Positions 18,578-27,522 of a stretch of DNA of 64,000 nt are shown piece by piece. Under the pieces are notes generated by a model, which worked only from the letters and a program-made list of their open reading frames with translations, did not search any database and had not been told where the DNA came from. The translations under genes and the position numbers were made by a program. Numbering within the stretch: position 1 is the stretch's first letter; each line of letters opens with the position of its first letter. The stretch is from Fibrobacter sp. UWB10 (GTDB lineage: Bacteria; Fibrobacterota; Fibrobacteria; Fibrobacterales; Fibrobacteraceae), in assembly GCF_900182935.1 (NCBI RefSeq), contig NZ_FXUE01000001.1:930001-994000 (forward strand). Reading direction: 5' to 3'.

Positions 18578-19923
18578 TACGATTCTTCGTGATGCGCCTT
18601 CGACACCAAGTTCATGTAGATGGTGCCAAGGATTGCGGCACAGAAGCTACCCAGCAGAATACCGAGCTTGGCGGAATCCTGACGGTCGCCCACCTCGAAG
18701 GCGAGGTTTGCCACAAACAAGGCCATGGTAAAGCCGATACCGGCAAGCATACCACCGCCCCACAAAACCTTCCAGCTGTAGCTCGGCTTCACCGACACGC
18801 CCACCTTTACGGCGAGCAGGCTGAACAGGAAAATGCCGATCGGCTTACCCAGAATCAAGGCCAAGGCCACCGCACCCATTACAGGCACTTCCACGCCACC
18901 AAGCTTGATTTCGACACCCGCGTTGCTGAGCGCGAACAGCGGCATGATAAAGAAGTTCACCCACGGTACGAGCGGCTTGAAGAAACGTTCCTGCATCGAG
19001 ATACTTTCGCGAGCTCCGCGCTTCAAAAGCGTAAACACTTCATACTGTTCGTTGCGGTCCTTCGCTTCGCCCGAAAGAGCACCACCCACGCTGCCAGCGA
19101 AATGAGCAAGCTTGCCCTTCGCGAGCACAGGCTTTGCCGGCACCGAGAGTCCGAGCAACACGCCCGCAATGGTCGGATGCACGCCGCTCTTCACAAAGAA
19201 AGCCCACACCGCAATACCAATCACGCCATGCAACAGCAGGTTACGCACACCAATGCGGAACATCACGTTGATCAAGGCGAGCAGGGCAAATCCCGTACCA
19301 AGCGCAACAAAGTTCACGCCGTCGCCGCTCGGGTAACCGATCGCAATCACCAAAATTGCACCGATATCGTCGGCAATCGCCAGAGTCAAAATCATCACAC
19401 GCAGGGCATGCGGCACCTTCTTGCCGAGAATGGCCATGCAACCCACCACAAACGCAATATCGGTCGCTGTCGGAACGCCCCAACCATGAGCCGCACTGTG
19501 TTCGCCATGCGGGCAAAGCAGCAAGTAAATCAAAGCCGGGAACAACATACCGCCAGCCGCCGCGATAATCGGGAGGCTCGCCGCCTTCGGGTTCCTGAGT
19601 TCGCCGTAGGTCATTTCGCCCTTGACTTCAAGCCCGATATTGAAGAAGAAAATCGTCATCATGGCGTCGTTAATGAGCCAATGCAAATCGGCCGAACCGA
19701 CCCAACTGCCAATCGTCAAGGCAAACGGCATGTGCCAAACATGATGGTAAGATTCAGGACTGACATTCGCCCAAATCAGGGCCGCAATCGTCATGATAAT
19801 CAAAACGATGCCACCGGTCGTTTCCACCTTCATCAACCGTTCCATCGGCGTGATGATTTTGCGGATGGGGGTTTCCGGGAACAAATCTTCAATCTTGTCG
19901 CTGCTCGTTACTTTTGCCGACAT
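18577..19923 (-). CDS. nhaA: Na+/H+ antiporter NhaA
   Basis: 448-residue inner-membrane antiporter that exports Na+ (Li+) in exchange for protons. The ion-binding aspartates are visible as D185 D186 in IADDIGAILV, and the TM4 motif as PTATDIAFVV (D155). The N-terminal FFFNIGLEVKGE segment is typical. Longer than E. coli NhaA (388) because of an extended first 30 residues and a larger loop before the second half (GALSGEAKDRNEQYEVF). A TATTTAC box lies 8 bases before the ATG. The long open frame opposite is a codon-bias shadow. Confidence 0.96.
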   Translation of the reverse strand: MSAKVTSSDKIEDLFPETPIRKIITPMERLMKVETTGGIVLIIMTIAALIWANVSPESYHHVWHMPFALTIGSWVGSADLHWLINDAMMTIFFFNIGLEVKGEMTYGELRNPKAASLPIIAAAGGMLFPALIYLLLCPHGEHSAAHGWGVPTATDIAFVVGCMAILGKKVPHALRVMILTLAIADDIGAILVIAIGYPSGDGVNFVALGTGFALLALINVMFRIGVRNLLLHGVIGIAVWAFFVKSGVHPTIAGVLLGLSVPAKPVLAKGKLAHFAGSVGGALSGEAKDRNEQYEVFTLLKRGARESISMQERFFKPLVPWVNFFIMPLFALSNAGVEIKLGGVEVPVMGAVALALILGKPIGIFLFSLLAVKVGVSVKPSYSWKVLWGGGMLAGIGFTMALFVANLAFEVGDRQDSAKLGILLGSFCAAILGTIYMNLVSKAHHEES

Positions 19924-20033
19924 AGCTACCTGTAAATAGGGTTGTGTGATTCAGCCTTTCGCCTTACAAAATAATCATTTTTTTTGCGCGTGACCGCTCC
20001 AAGTTGCTTATTTTTCCATTTTTTGTATATGAA

Positions 20034-20109
20034 AGGGGGACGCCTCCCCCTCGTTCGCACCGCGCAAGCGCTGTTGCTCCCTACCCCCACTACGGGGAGG
20101 CCCCCGTAA
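20034..20109. repeat. GC-rich hairpin cluster upstream of nhaA
   Basis: Two perfect 7-bp hairpins with 4-base loops, AGGGGGA-cgcc-TCCCCCT (20034-20051) and TACGGGG-aggc-CCCCGTA, with a GCGC-containing stretch between. On the minus strand the first is followed by TTTT, so it can serve as the terminator of the lipoprotein gene ending at 20159. The composite, locally GC-rich form suggests a dispersed intergenic element. The rest of 19924-20158 shows nothing else. Confidence 0.5.
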
Positions 20110-20158
20110 CGCCCCAAAAGTCGGCAAAACGACACTCAAGCGAATCGTTTCACCCTAT

Positions 20159-21043
20159 TCAAAACAAGAATGAAGTCTTGCTTTCCAAATTCCAGATGTG
20201 TTCGCTAAAGGCATTGCCAAAATAGACTTTCGCACCTAGAGACTGCTGAATATGCTTTGTAAACAAATAACTCGCACCAAAATACTGGGCAAATATGTAG
20301 GGAAAATCAAACGCCAACGAACAATCTTGGGACCCGTTTTCATAGCACCTTATATCGCTATAAAGCCAAGGCGAAAAGACCGACGGAGCATAAGACAGGG
20401 AGAATTTCTTCGTCGGAAAAACATTTATATACGCTCCAAAATTTCCGTTCAATTTCCATTCGGAGCAATCGTCGCAATATAGACTATCAACCCACACGGA
20501 ATTACCCCCCGCCATGTTACCTAGTTCCATATAGTTGACTTGGCTCACGGAGTAACTAACATTTGCATATCCAAACGAAACAAATCCTCCAACCTCGAAA
20601 TAATCGCTATTGAATCCTACAGAGGACCGCATGCTAGGATAAGGGCTAAAGGCAACCCCAAATCCAATGAGGATACGCTTCACGTTAAGAAAATAATCCA
20701 TCGCCCCCGTTACCGGGAAGGACTTGAAATGATAGCTTAGATCGGCCTTTATGTTTTCATCTTTAGGACATTCCTCACAATCTAAATAGAAGGAATTATT
20801 TTGTGTTTTATCATATCTGTTTTCCATTCCATGTAATTGCAGATGCCTATCGCTATAGTTGCGAACAGAAATATTCGCCTTCCAGACACCAGTCGAGTCA
20901 TCCCCTATGGGGTATGCCAGTCCAGTAAATGTTTCAGGTACAAAGGCCTCAAAGGATCCTTTTTCAATATAACTGTAACTGCACCCCGCAAAAAGGAGAG
21001 CTAAAAACGAAAAAACAAGTCTTTGGAGCATTTTCACTGACAT
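20159..21043 (-). CDS. hypothetical outer-membrane-type lipoprotein
   Basis: 294 residues. Signal peptide with lipobox LLFAGC, then a beta-rich, aromatic-rich chain with alternating patterns (FEVGGFVSFGYANVSYSV, FGAYINVFPTKKFSLSY, ASYLFTKHIQQSLGAKVYF) ending in a terminal Phe, as in outer-membrane barrel proteins. No family recognised. Two Cys pairs (DCEEC, CDDC) may be disulfides. ATG 21043 is preferred because TATTTTT lies 7 bases before it; an ATG at 21031 would also give a valid signal peptide. Confidence 0.65.
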   Translation of the reverse strand: MSVKMLQRLVFSFLALLFAGCSYSYIEKGSFEAFVPETFTGLAYPIGDDSTGVWKANISVRNYSDRHLQLHGMENRYDKTQNNSFYLDCEECPKDENIKADLSYHFKSFPVTGAMDYFLNVKRILIGFGVAFSPYPSMRSSVGFNSDYFEVGGFVSFGYANVSYSVSQVNYMELGNMAGGNSVWVDSLYCDDCSEWKLNGNFGAYINVFPTKKFSLSYAPSVFSPWLYSDIRCYENGSQDCSLAFDFPYIFAQYFGASYLFTKHIQQSLGAKVYFGNAFSEHIWNLESKTSFLF

Positions 21044-21157
21044 TTGTTCTAAAAATAACAACGTGATGCATCAATTTTCGCCAAAAGTCGAAAAAAAACG
21101 ACTTTCTCCGGCATTTCATTTTTTTGTATATTCTTAGCGTAAAAAAGAGACTTTGAG

Positions 21158-22048
21158 ATGTTAGATAAAGAAGTTTTAAAGACCGTCAGCCGCATTGAAC
21201 TTAGCGTTCGCGGCACGCTCGACACCGTGATGACCGGCGCTTACCACAGTTCCTTCAAGGGGAACGGTATGGAATTTAGCGAGGTCCGCGAATACATGCC
21301 GGGCGACGACGTGCGTACTATCGACTGGAACGTGACGGCGCGTACCGGCACGCCGTATGTAAAAAAGTTTATCGAAGAGCGCGAAATGACCATGCTTTTG
21401 ATGGTTGACGCCTCCAGCAGTTCGGAGTTCGGGTCCGGCAAGCAGATGAAGGGCGAAGTCATGGCGACTTTGACCGCACTCCTCGCATTCGCCGCCATCA
21501 AGAACAACGACAAGGTCGGCCTGCTGATTTACACCGACCAGGTCGAGCTTTTCATTCCGCCGGAGAAAGGCCGCAAGCACGTGCTGCGTCTTATCCGCGA
21601 AATTCTTTACTTCAAGCCGCAGCACCACGGCACGAACACTCAGGTGGCACTGGAATATGCCGGCAAGATTCTGAATCGTCGTGCCGTTGTCGTGGTGATG
21701 AGCGACTTCCTCGACGAAGGTTTCGAAAACGCCTTCAAGATTCTCCGTAAGCGCCACGACGTGCTTGCGGTCTCTGTCGTTGACCCGCGTGAAATGGAAC
21801 TTCCGCCCGCAGGCCTTGTGGAACTTGAAGACCCCGAAACCGGCGAAACGCTCTTGATTGATACTGGTGATGCCACCTTCCGCGAAGCATTTGCCCGCGA
21901 GGCCAAGCGCCAAGGCAAGGCGACCAAGGAACTGTTCCAGCGCATGTCCATCGACTTCGTGCGCATCGAAACTCACGACGACTTCAAGGAAACAGTCGCC
22001 CCGCTTATCGAGCACTTCCGCCGCAGAGCGAAGGCCGCCCGACTCTAA
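21158..22048 (+). CDS. DUF58-domain protein (vWA-like)
   Basis: 296-residue soluble protein of the DUF58 family, usually found with a MoxR ATPase and Bat proteins. It has the N-terminal family motif (GMEFSEVREYMPGDDVRTIDW, read in two parts) and a vWA-like fold with the MIDAS-like LLMVDASSSSEFG. Role presumed in MoxR-dependent maturation or envelope stress. No moxR is adjacent; Bat-like periplasmic proteins lie 7-8 kb away (29191-30596). TATATTC lies about 24 bases upstream. Ends 4 bases inside the convergent EF-G-like gene. Confidence 0.85.
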   Translation: MLDKEVLKTVSRIELSVRGTLDTVMTGAYHSSFKGNGMEFSEVREYMPGDDVRTIDWNVTARTGTPYVKKFIEEREMTMLLMVDASSSSEFGSGKQMKGEVMATLTALLAFAAIKNNDKVGLLIYTDQVELFIPPEKGRKHVLRLIREILYFKPQHHGTNTQVALEYAGKILNRRAVVVVMSDFLDEGFENAFKILRKRHDVLAVSVVDPREMELPPAGLVELEDPETGETLLIDTGDATFREAFAREAKRQGKATKELFQRMSIDFVRIETHDDFKETVAPLIEHFRRRAKAARL

Positions 22049-24006
22049 ACTGTCGCTGGTCTATACCCGAGCAACTTCATGCTATAAAGCGCAGTGCCCT
22101 TGCTGATGCTACGGACACCTGTAGCGTATCCGAAAATCTTACGCAGCGGGACTTCGGCCTTCAAGAAATGCGTCTTGCCATCGCCACCGATTTCTTTCAC
22201 CTTACCGTCGCGAGACTGAATGTCGCCCGTCACAAGGCCTGCAAAATTCACAGGGCATTCCAGCGAAAGTTCCATCACAGGTTCGTACAACTGAACATCG
22301 GCAGGCTTGATAAGCTTGGTGACGGCATCGGCGCATGCCTTCTTGATCATCGGCGGCAAAGCGCCCTCGGTCCAAGTGAATTCATGAACTTCAAAGCACA
22401 CGCCTACGAGCGGGCCCTTGCCGAGTACGCCGATTTCCGTAGATTCCAGAAGCGCAGAACGCACACCTGCCAAAATTTCGCGCGGGGCCGTTTCCAGGAA
22501 TTCAGCCGAAAGGCGGATATCGTGAGCGTCGCTGTCGAGCGGTGTCGCCGAAAGCTTGATGGAAATCTTATGGGGCCCTAGCTGGAAGGTATTTTCGACC
22601 GGGCCCACGTTACGGCACAGGCGTTCTTGCCAACGGACTTCAGGTGATCCCGCCTTGACTTCGCAACCGAATTCACGCTTGAGTCGGGCTAGCAATACGT
22701 CGAGTTGCACTTCGCCTACCGTATGCAAATACCAGAATCCGCCATCGTCTTTTTGCACGCGGAAAGAGGGATCCATGCGGGCGAGGACATTCAAACTCTT
22801 TTCCACATGATGGTAATCTTCAGCCCCCAAGCATTCCACGCGAGTCTGCAAAAGCGGCTGGTACTTGTCACGGAGGGATGTTGATTCGTCATGGATTGCT
22901 TCGCCTTCGGCTCGCAATGACGTTCCGTCTAAATAAATCACCTGGCCAAGTTCAGTCTCAAACGGGCTACGCATGGCATAAATATCGCCCGAACGGATTT
23001 CGTCAACAGGCTGCAACAAGTTTGCTTTCAAGCGAGAAAATTCAAAACCAGCAGGCCATTCCTTGCGTTCCATATTCGTGTGGCTACGGAACAGCGAAAT
23101 TTCGCCCACGCCTTTAAAATGTCGCAGTCGAATGACCTGGCCTAATTCATTTCCGCCAAATTCAGGTACATCGGGCAAGAAGAACGATAGCGCCGTTGTC
23201 AGGCTGCGTACCCCGAAGCCTTCGATAGCCGAACCTGCATAGCAAAGCGCATAGTCGCTATTCTTCGCCAGTTCTTTGAGCCCGCGCAAAAGCGTCTTGG
23301 GAGGAACCGGCTTCCCTTCAAGCGCAAGCTGCAAAACTTCATCATCAAAGTTGCTCGCGAATTCCACCGCCTCGGCGTAATGCTTCTTGATTTTCTCGGT
23401 GGAATCACTCACCTCACCCGATTGCGGCCAAGAATCGTCTACGACTTCTTCGCCCGAATCCGAATGAATCAAGCGACTTTTACTAAGCACATCGAGCACG
23501 CCCGACATGCGTCCGCCCTTGTATTCAGGGAGCGTCATGAGCACCGGGCGCACGCCCAGAACTTCTTCAATATTAATCAGCGTTTCGTCAAGGGAATAAT
23601 CGGGATTGTCAAGCTTATTGACGAATAAAATCGTCCGCACGCCCGCTTCGCGCAGTTTACGGAAGGCGGCTACCGTTTGCGTTTCCACTCCGCTCGCGGC
23701 ACTCACCACAAGCACCGCGCCCTCGACGGCTGTCAGCGCCGTGTCGACTTCGGCGCCAAAATCTACATGGCCCGGTGTATCGATAAAATTGAACCAGGTG
23801 TTCTTCCATTCGAAATGCGCCACGCCGCTTTCAATGGTAATGCCGCGCTCTTTTTCTTCGGGCATATAGTCCATGGTGGCAAGGCCTTCTTCTACCTTGC
23901 CTGGCCGGCGAACCTCACCCGCCGCAAAAAGAATACGCTCCGAAAGAGTCGTCTTTCCGGCATCCACGTGGGCAAGGATTGCAATATTTCGAACAGGCTG
24001 AGTCAC
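22045..24006 (-). CDS. EF-G-like translational GTPase (EF-G2 / ribosomal-protection type)
   Basis: 653-residue ribosome-associated GTPase. All G motifs are present: P-loop AHVDAGKTT, switch region RGITIES, DTPGHVDF, NKLD and a later SA. The domain order fits EF-G, with the domain IV/V C-terminus (PLRKIFGYATGVRSISKGTA). Shorter than canonical EF-G (about 690) and close to TetM/TetO in length; the NKLDNPD and SGVETQT segments are intermediate between both. It may be an EF-G paralogue or a ribosome rescue/protection factor; antibiotic resistance cannot be claimed. GTG start 6 bases after the coiled-coil gene, at the end of the polymerase cluster. Confidence 0.82.
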   Translation of the reverse strand: MTQPVRNIAILAHVDAGKTTLSERILFAAGEVRRPGKVEEGLATMDYMPEEKERGITIESGVAHFEWKNTWFNFIDTPGHVDFGAEVDTALTAVEGAVLVVSAASGVETQTVAAFRKLREAGVRTILFVNKLDNPDYSLDETLINIEEVLGVRPVLMTLPEYKGGRMSGVLDVLSKSRLIHSDSGEEVVDDSWPQSGEVSDSTEKIKKHYAEAVEFASNFDDEVLQLALEGKPVPPKTLLRGLKELAKNSDYALCYAGSAIEGFGVRSLTTALSFFLPDVPEFGGNELGQVIRLRHFKGVGEISLFRSHTNMERKEWPAGFEFSRLKANLLQPVDEIRSGDIYAMRSPFETELGQVIYLDGTSLRAEGEAIHDESTSLRDKYQPLLQTRVECLGAEDYHHVEKSLNVLARMDPSFRVQKDDGGFWYLHTVGEVQLDVLLARLKREFGCEVKAGSPEVRWQERLCRNVGPVENTFQLGPHKISIKLSATPLDSDAHDIRLSAEFLETAPREILAGVRSALLESTEIGVLGKGPLVGVCFEVHEFTWTEGALPPMIKKACADAVTKLIKPADVQLYEPVMELSLECPVNFAGLVTGDIQSRDGKVKEIGGDGKTHFLKAEVPLRKIFGYATGVRSISKGTALYSMKLLGYRPATV

Positions 24007-24012
24007 GACGCC

Positions 24013-24360
24013 CTACTTTTTCAATTGTTCTTCAAGAGCGGCTACACGTTGCGACAATTCGGCACAAAGCTTTTCAAGCGCATCCAAACGAGCATCATGT
24101 TCACGGTCCTTTTCCGATTGACGGTGCAATTCTGAATCCTGCATTTTGTTGATGCTGTCTACAGAATTCAAGCGGAAATCGTGCTCTGCATCTTTGGCCA
24201 CCTGAGCCTTCAATCTAAAATCTTGTTCGCGTTCCTTGCTGTACAATGCATCAATGCGAACATCATGTTCGTCATCCTTTTCCTTTTGCATATCCAGGCG
24301 CGCATCATGTTCCTGGTCTTTACGCTGCAGCTCGCGGATACGTTCTTCATCAAGACTCAT
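24013..24360 (-). CDS. 14-residue-repeat coiled-coil protein
   Basis: 115-residue, highly charged all-helical protein with no recognised family. Residues about 14-97 are six tandem 14-residue units of the pattern KDxEHDxRLxxxxx (for example KDQEHDARLDMQKE, KDDEHDVRIDALYS, KDAEHDFRLNSVDS), i.e. two heptads per unit. A leucine-zipper-like end follows (LEKLCAELSQRVAALEEQL). No signal peptide. Short gaps to both neighbours (34 and 6 bases) place it in the operon with the Y-family polymerase and the EF-G-like GTPase. A structural or oligomerising role is inferred. Confidence 0.75.
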   Translation of the reverse strand: MSLDEERIRELQRKDQEHDARLDMQKEKDDEHDVRIDALYSKEREQDFRLKAQVAKDAEHDFRLNSVDSINKMQDSELHRQSEKDREHDARLDALEKLCAELSQRVAALEEQLKK

Positions 24361-24394
24361 GGTAACCTCGGGTGAAAGGATTTACATAGTTAAT

Positions 24395-24610
24395 TTAGAA
24401 ATTTTCGTCTAGCGTGAGCTCGTTCGCGACCGCCTCTTGCTTGCGTTCGGCTGTTGCATCAAGCGCTTCAGCATGCCCGCGCAACGCCGCAAACGGGTGG
24501 AAAATCTTCGCGCGGTCTTCCATGCTCATACGCGGATGCTTAATCAAGAAATTCCAATCGTTCCGCGGATACGGCAAATCAATAATATCGCTATAATCAA
24601 AATTAGGCAC
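24395..24610 (-). CDS. YolD-like small protein, partner of the Y-family polymerase
   Basis: 71 residues. DYSDIIDLPYPRNDW and HPRMSMEDRAKIFHPFAALRGH match the small YolD-like proteins that follow UvrX/UmuC-type polymerases in Firmicutes. The GTG at 24610 is chosen because GGAGG lies 5 bases upstream, and it yields the usual N-terminus MPNFDYSD. It overlaps the polymerase 3' end by 8 bases. Probably an accessory or UmuD-like partner of the polymerase (inference from gene pairing). Confidence 0.8.
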   Translation of the reverse strand: MPNFDYSDIIDLPYPRNDWNFLIKHPRMSMEDRAKIFHPFAALRGHAEALDATAERKQEAVANELTLDENF

Positions 24611-25988
24611 GATGTCCTCCGATTTGTCCGTTGCGTTCAATGGTAGTAGCACCCTCTTGCAAATCCATTCCCTTCACAATGGCGTTCTTGCCGAAGCGTT
24701 TCTTGATGAGGAGTTCTGCTTTCAGGCGTTTCTTTTCGCGCTCCTGCTTTTTCACATCGGTAAACAAGTCGTACTGTTCATGACTTGCATCCACAATGTC
24801 GGCGGCCACCAAGTTCAAACGACGCACTGTTAATTTCGGGTCCACAATGCGGTCAAAAAGTTTCATGACTGCATCCGCCATCACTTTTTGTGAGCTGGTA
24901 TAATAACCAATATTTGCCGTGCCGTGCGCAGGCTTCGGAATCGTGCGTCCGTAAAAGTCCGTTACAGTTACGCCGTGGTAAATTCCCTTGTCCACGTTTT
25001 CGCGGTCGTAACCTACCGTGAGCACCATCGCATTTGTCACCAAGTCGTGGGCAATCAAGGTCATCGAAACCGTATCGACCATCTCGCGCACCACAAGACG
25101 CGCCTTGTCAAACGGATACGGATCTTGCAACACTTGGCCTTCGCCCGTGCTTCTGTTCCGCGGTTTCGCCTTCTTGATGTCCGCAATCGTGCAAGGCTCG
25201 TAACCCCAAGCATGGTCAATCAAAATCTCTGCGTTCACGCCGAAAAGCTTGTACAGCGCATCAGGATTCTTGACGCTTACGCGAGCAATGTCACCCATCG
25301 TGTAAATGCCGCGTCCCGCATTCAGCCTACAATTTTCCAAGCGCTCTGCTATGCCGCGACCCACTTGCCAAAAGCTCGTAATCGGTCTGTGTGACCAAAG
25401 TTGTTTACGGTAACTCATCTCGTCAAGTTCCGCAATGCGCACGCCATCATCATCCGCATCCACATGCTTCGCCATCACATCCATCGCAATCTTGCAAAGG
25501 TACAGATTCGTGCCGATACCGCCCGTGGCCGTGATTCCCGTAGTCGTAAAGACATCTTGGATAATCGTCTTCACCAGTTCACGGGCAGTCTTTTTATAAA
25601 GCTTCAAGTAGCGCGTCAAATCTAAAAAGCATTCGTCAATCGAATACGCATGAATATCTTCGGCACTCACATACTTCAAGTAAACGTTGTAGACCTTCGT
25701 GGAATATTCCACGTACTTCGCCATTTGCGGCTTTGCGATGGTGAATTCAATCTTTTCGCCCGTACGCCGCAGTACCTCGCGCACCTTCTGGTTCACCTCG
25801 AAAAGTCGCGCACGTCCTGGAATCCCGTAAGCTTTAAGAGCCGGCGTCACCGCCAAGCAAATCGTTTTTTCAGTACGACTTTCGTCAGCCACCACAAGCT
25901 TTGCCTTAAGCGGATCAAGACCTCGGAGAATACATTCCACCGAGGCAAAGAACGACTTCAGGTCAATCGCTGCGTATGTGCGTCCCAC
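24603..25988 (-). CDS. Y-family DNA polymerase (UvrX/UmuC-like)
   Basis: 461-residue translesion polymerase. The metal-binding motifs are IDLKSFFASVE at the N-terminus and YSIDECF (about residue 115). The fingers/palm region ADESRTEKTICLAV, the ATGGIGTNLYLCKIAMD motif and the little-finger domain follow. The C-terminal end (NAIVKGMDLQEGATT, RNGQIGGH) is characteristic of the UvrX/YqjW-type enzymes that pair with YolD-like proteins. GTG start with a weak ribosome site, 6 bases after the GGDEF gene. No LexA box was identified. Confidence 0.93.
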   Translation of the reverse strand: MGRTYAAIDLKSFFASVECILRGLDPLKAKLVVADESRTEKTICLAVTPALKAYGIPGRARLFEVNQKVREVLRRTGEKIEFTIAKPQMAKYVEYSTKVYNVYLKYVSAEDIHAYSIDECFLDLTRYLKLYKKTARELVKTIIQDVFTTTGITATGGIGTNLYLCKIAMDVMAKHVDADDDGVRIAELDEMSYRKQLWSHRPITSFWQVGRGIAERLENCRLNAGRGIYTMGDIARVSVKNPDALYKLFGVNAEILIDHAWGYEPCTIADIKKAKPRNRSTGEGQVLQDPYPFDKARLVVREMVDTVSMTLIAHDLVTNAMVLTVGYDRENVDKGIYHGVTVTDFYGRTIPKPAHGTANIGYYTSSQKVMADAVMKLFDRIVDPKLTVRRLNLVAADIVDASHEQYDLFTDVKKQEREKKRLKAELLIKKRFGKNAIVKGMDLQEGATTIERNGQIGGHRA

Positions 25989-25994
25989 AATTTT

Positions 25995-27371
25995 TTACCT
26001 GTATTTTAATTCAGGGTGTTCGGCGTAGAAAAAGTTTTTATCGACGTACATTCGTTCGTCTGCAATATGCATTGCCCTACGAACATCAGGATCACCATAA
26101 CAGGTGCCAATGGAGAATCTCACATTTTCAGACAGCTTCGCCATCGTGCGGATTTTAGCAATACGAGTATTCAATTCATCTTCCGTAATGTTCGAGGCAA
26201 GCACCATAAATTCGTCGCCACCGGCACGGTATACATCTTCTTCTGGGAAAACGTATTGCAAAATTTCTGCAGCCGAACGCAGCACCTTATCGCCAAAACT
26301 GTGTCCCTGTTCGTCGTTTGTATGTTTCAGTCCGTTCAAATCGGCAAATACAACGGCTTTAGGAGTCGGTTTACGACCTGCCACAATTTGATCGATACTG
26401 TGGTTCATCACATTGCGATTTTTTACACCCGTCAGCGAATCAATCGTACTCATCGTTTGAAGTTTGTTCAAAAGCAGGTAGCTTGAAATTTCAGACGCAA
26501 TAAGGAACGTGGTGACTTCAAGCGTCTCCTTAATCTTCAGAGTATCATTGACGTTAAAATTAACCGTCCACAAGTAGCCGAGCAATTCGCCGCCATGACG
26601 CAGCGGGAAAAGCACAATCGTCTTTACACCCGAAAGGTCAAGCATCGAGCCCCAAATCGGATTGGCCAAGCGCAGCTTTTCCATATCGCGTTCGTCTTTC
26701 ACAATAATGCATGTACTGCCGGCAAGCGTTTCCGGCCATGTTTCTGCAATCGCGTAAAAGCCTTCGACATATCGAGACATCGGCTGTACTTTCAGACCTT
26801 CTCGAGTCGATTCTACAAAAATGGAGCACTCGCGATTTTCAGCATCGGTGAGCAAAATGCAGCATTGATCGGATTCGCAAAAATTACGGATATCCTCGAC
26901 CACTTCCTGGAAAGTCTGCTTGACATTGTCCGCACCGCGCAACTTGATACAAGCCTTGAGAACGTTCGAAGCCGTGTCTCCGGAAAGGTCTGCCATGGCC
27001 GAAGAATCAGCCTTGGGCGCCACATCGTAACAGTAAATGCAGTAACCGACATTTTCGCGGTCAGAGTCCAGCGGCATCAAGAACATGTTCAGCCAAAGGC
27101 CCATCATGTAAAGGTCAACATAGGCGTGGAGTGGCTTGCCCGACTGCACGCAGCGGAAACAGTGGTCTTCGAAGTTCTGGTTTTTCGGGAAGCAAAACTC
27201 ATACGGACAATCCGGCACAAACGGGCGCCCCTGAGTCGATTCCATTTCTTCGCAATGAGCCTTGTTTCCTGCCACCACGCGAATGTTACCGTAAGAACCA
27301 TCCGGATAGAGGTCCACGGACATCACGCAGGCATTCGCTCTATAATGCGACAGAATCTGATCAAAATCCAT
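25995..27371 (-). CDS. GGDEF diguanylate cyclase with N-terminal sensory region
   Basis: 458-residue soluble protein. The N-terminal 120 residues are Cys-rich and PAS-like (CPYEFCF, HCFRC), the middle (about 145-305) looks like a GAF domain, and the C-terminal GGDEF domain carries an intact active site (RAGGDEFMVLA) with DSLTGVKNR and FADLNGLK. The inhibitory I-site is absent: the four residues at the RxxD position are FPEE. It should make c-di-GMP without product inhibition. The CxxxC/CxxC clusters might bind metal or sense redox (inference). First gene of the polymerase cluster, with a strong ribosome site GAGGGAGGG. Confidence 0.9.
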   Translation of the reverse strand: MDFDQILSHYRANACVMSVDLYPDGSYGNIRVVAGNKAHCEEMESTQGRPFVPDCPYEFCFPKNQNFEDHCFRCVQSGKPLHAYVDLYMMGLWLNMFLMPLDSDRENVGYCIYCYDVAPKADSSAMADLSGDTASNVLKACIKLRGADNVKQTFQEVVEDIRNFCESDQCCILLTDAENRECSIFVESTREGLKVQPMSRYVEGFYAIAETWPETLAGSTCIIVKDERDMEKLRLANPIWGSMLDLSGVKTIVLFPLRHGGELLGYLWTVNFNVNDTLKIKETLEVTTFLIASEISSYLLLNKLQTMSTIDSLTGVKNRNVMNHSIDQIVAGRKPTPKAVVFADLNGLKHTNDEQGHSFGDKVLRSAAEILQYVFPEEDVYRAGGDEFMVLASNITEDELNTRIAKIRTMAKLSENVRFSIGTCYGDPDVRRAMHIADERMYVDKNFFYAEHPELKYR

Positions 27372-27522
27372 ACAACTTTGCCCTCCCTCGGCATTTTGTA
27401 TTCTTTTTTTACAATCAATTTAAAAAGATTATCAAATAATCACACAATTATCAATAAATTAATTACATAAATATTATCTTTTAAGAAGCACGCATCATCT
27501 CCGATGCGTCCAAAGGGAGCCT

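Noticed and set aside
18589-19935. Plus-strand open frame of 448 codons opposite nhaA
   Set aside because: Composition (His, Arg, Gln rich) and exact coincidence with nhaA mark it as antisense shadow.
19924-20033. A sodium or lithium riboswitch before nhaA
   Set aside because: The stretch is AT-rich and I could not match any riboswitch consensus; the only strong structures are the GC hairpins further upstream.
22045-24006. Calling the EF-G-like gene a tetracycline resistance gene
   Set aside because: Length is close to TetM, but sequence features are mixed with EF-G paralogues and the neighbours are not resistance genes.
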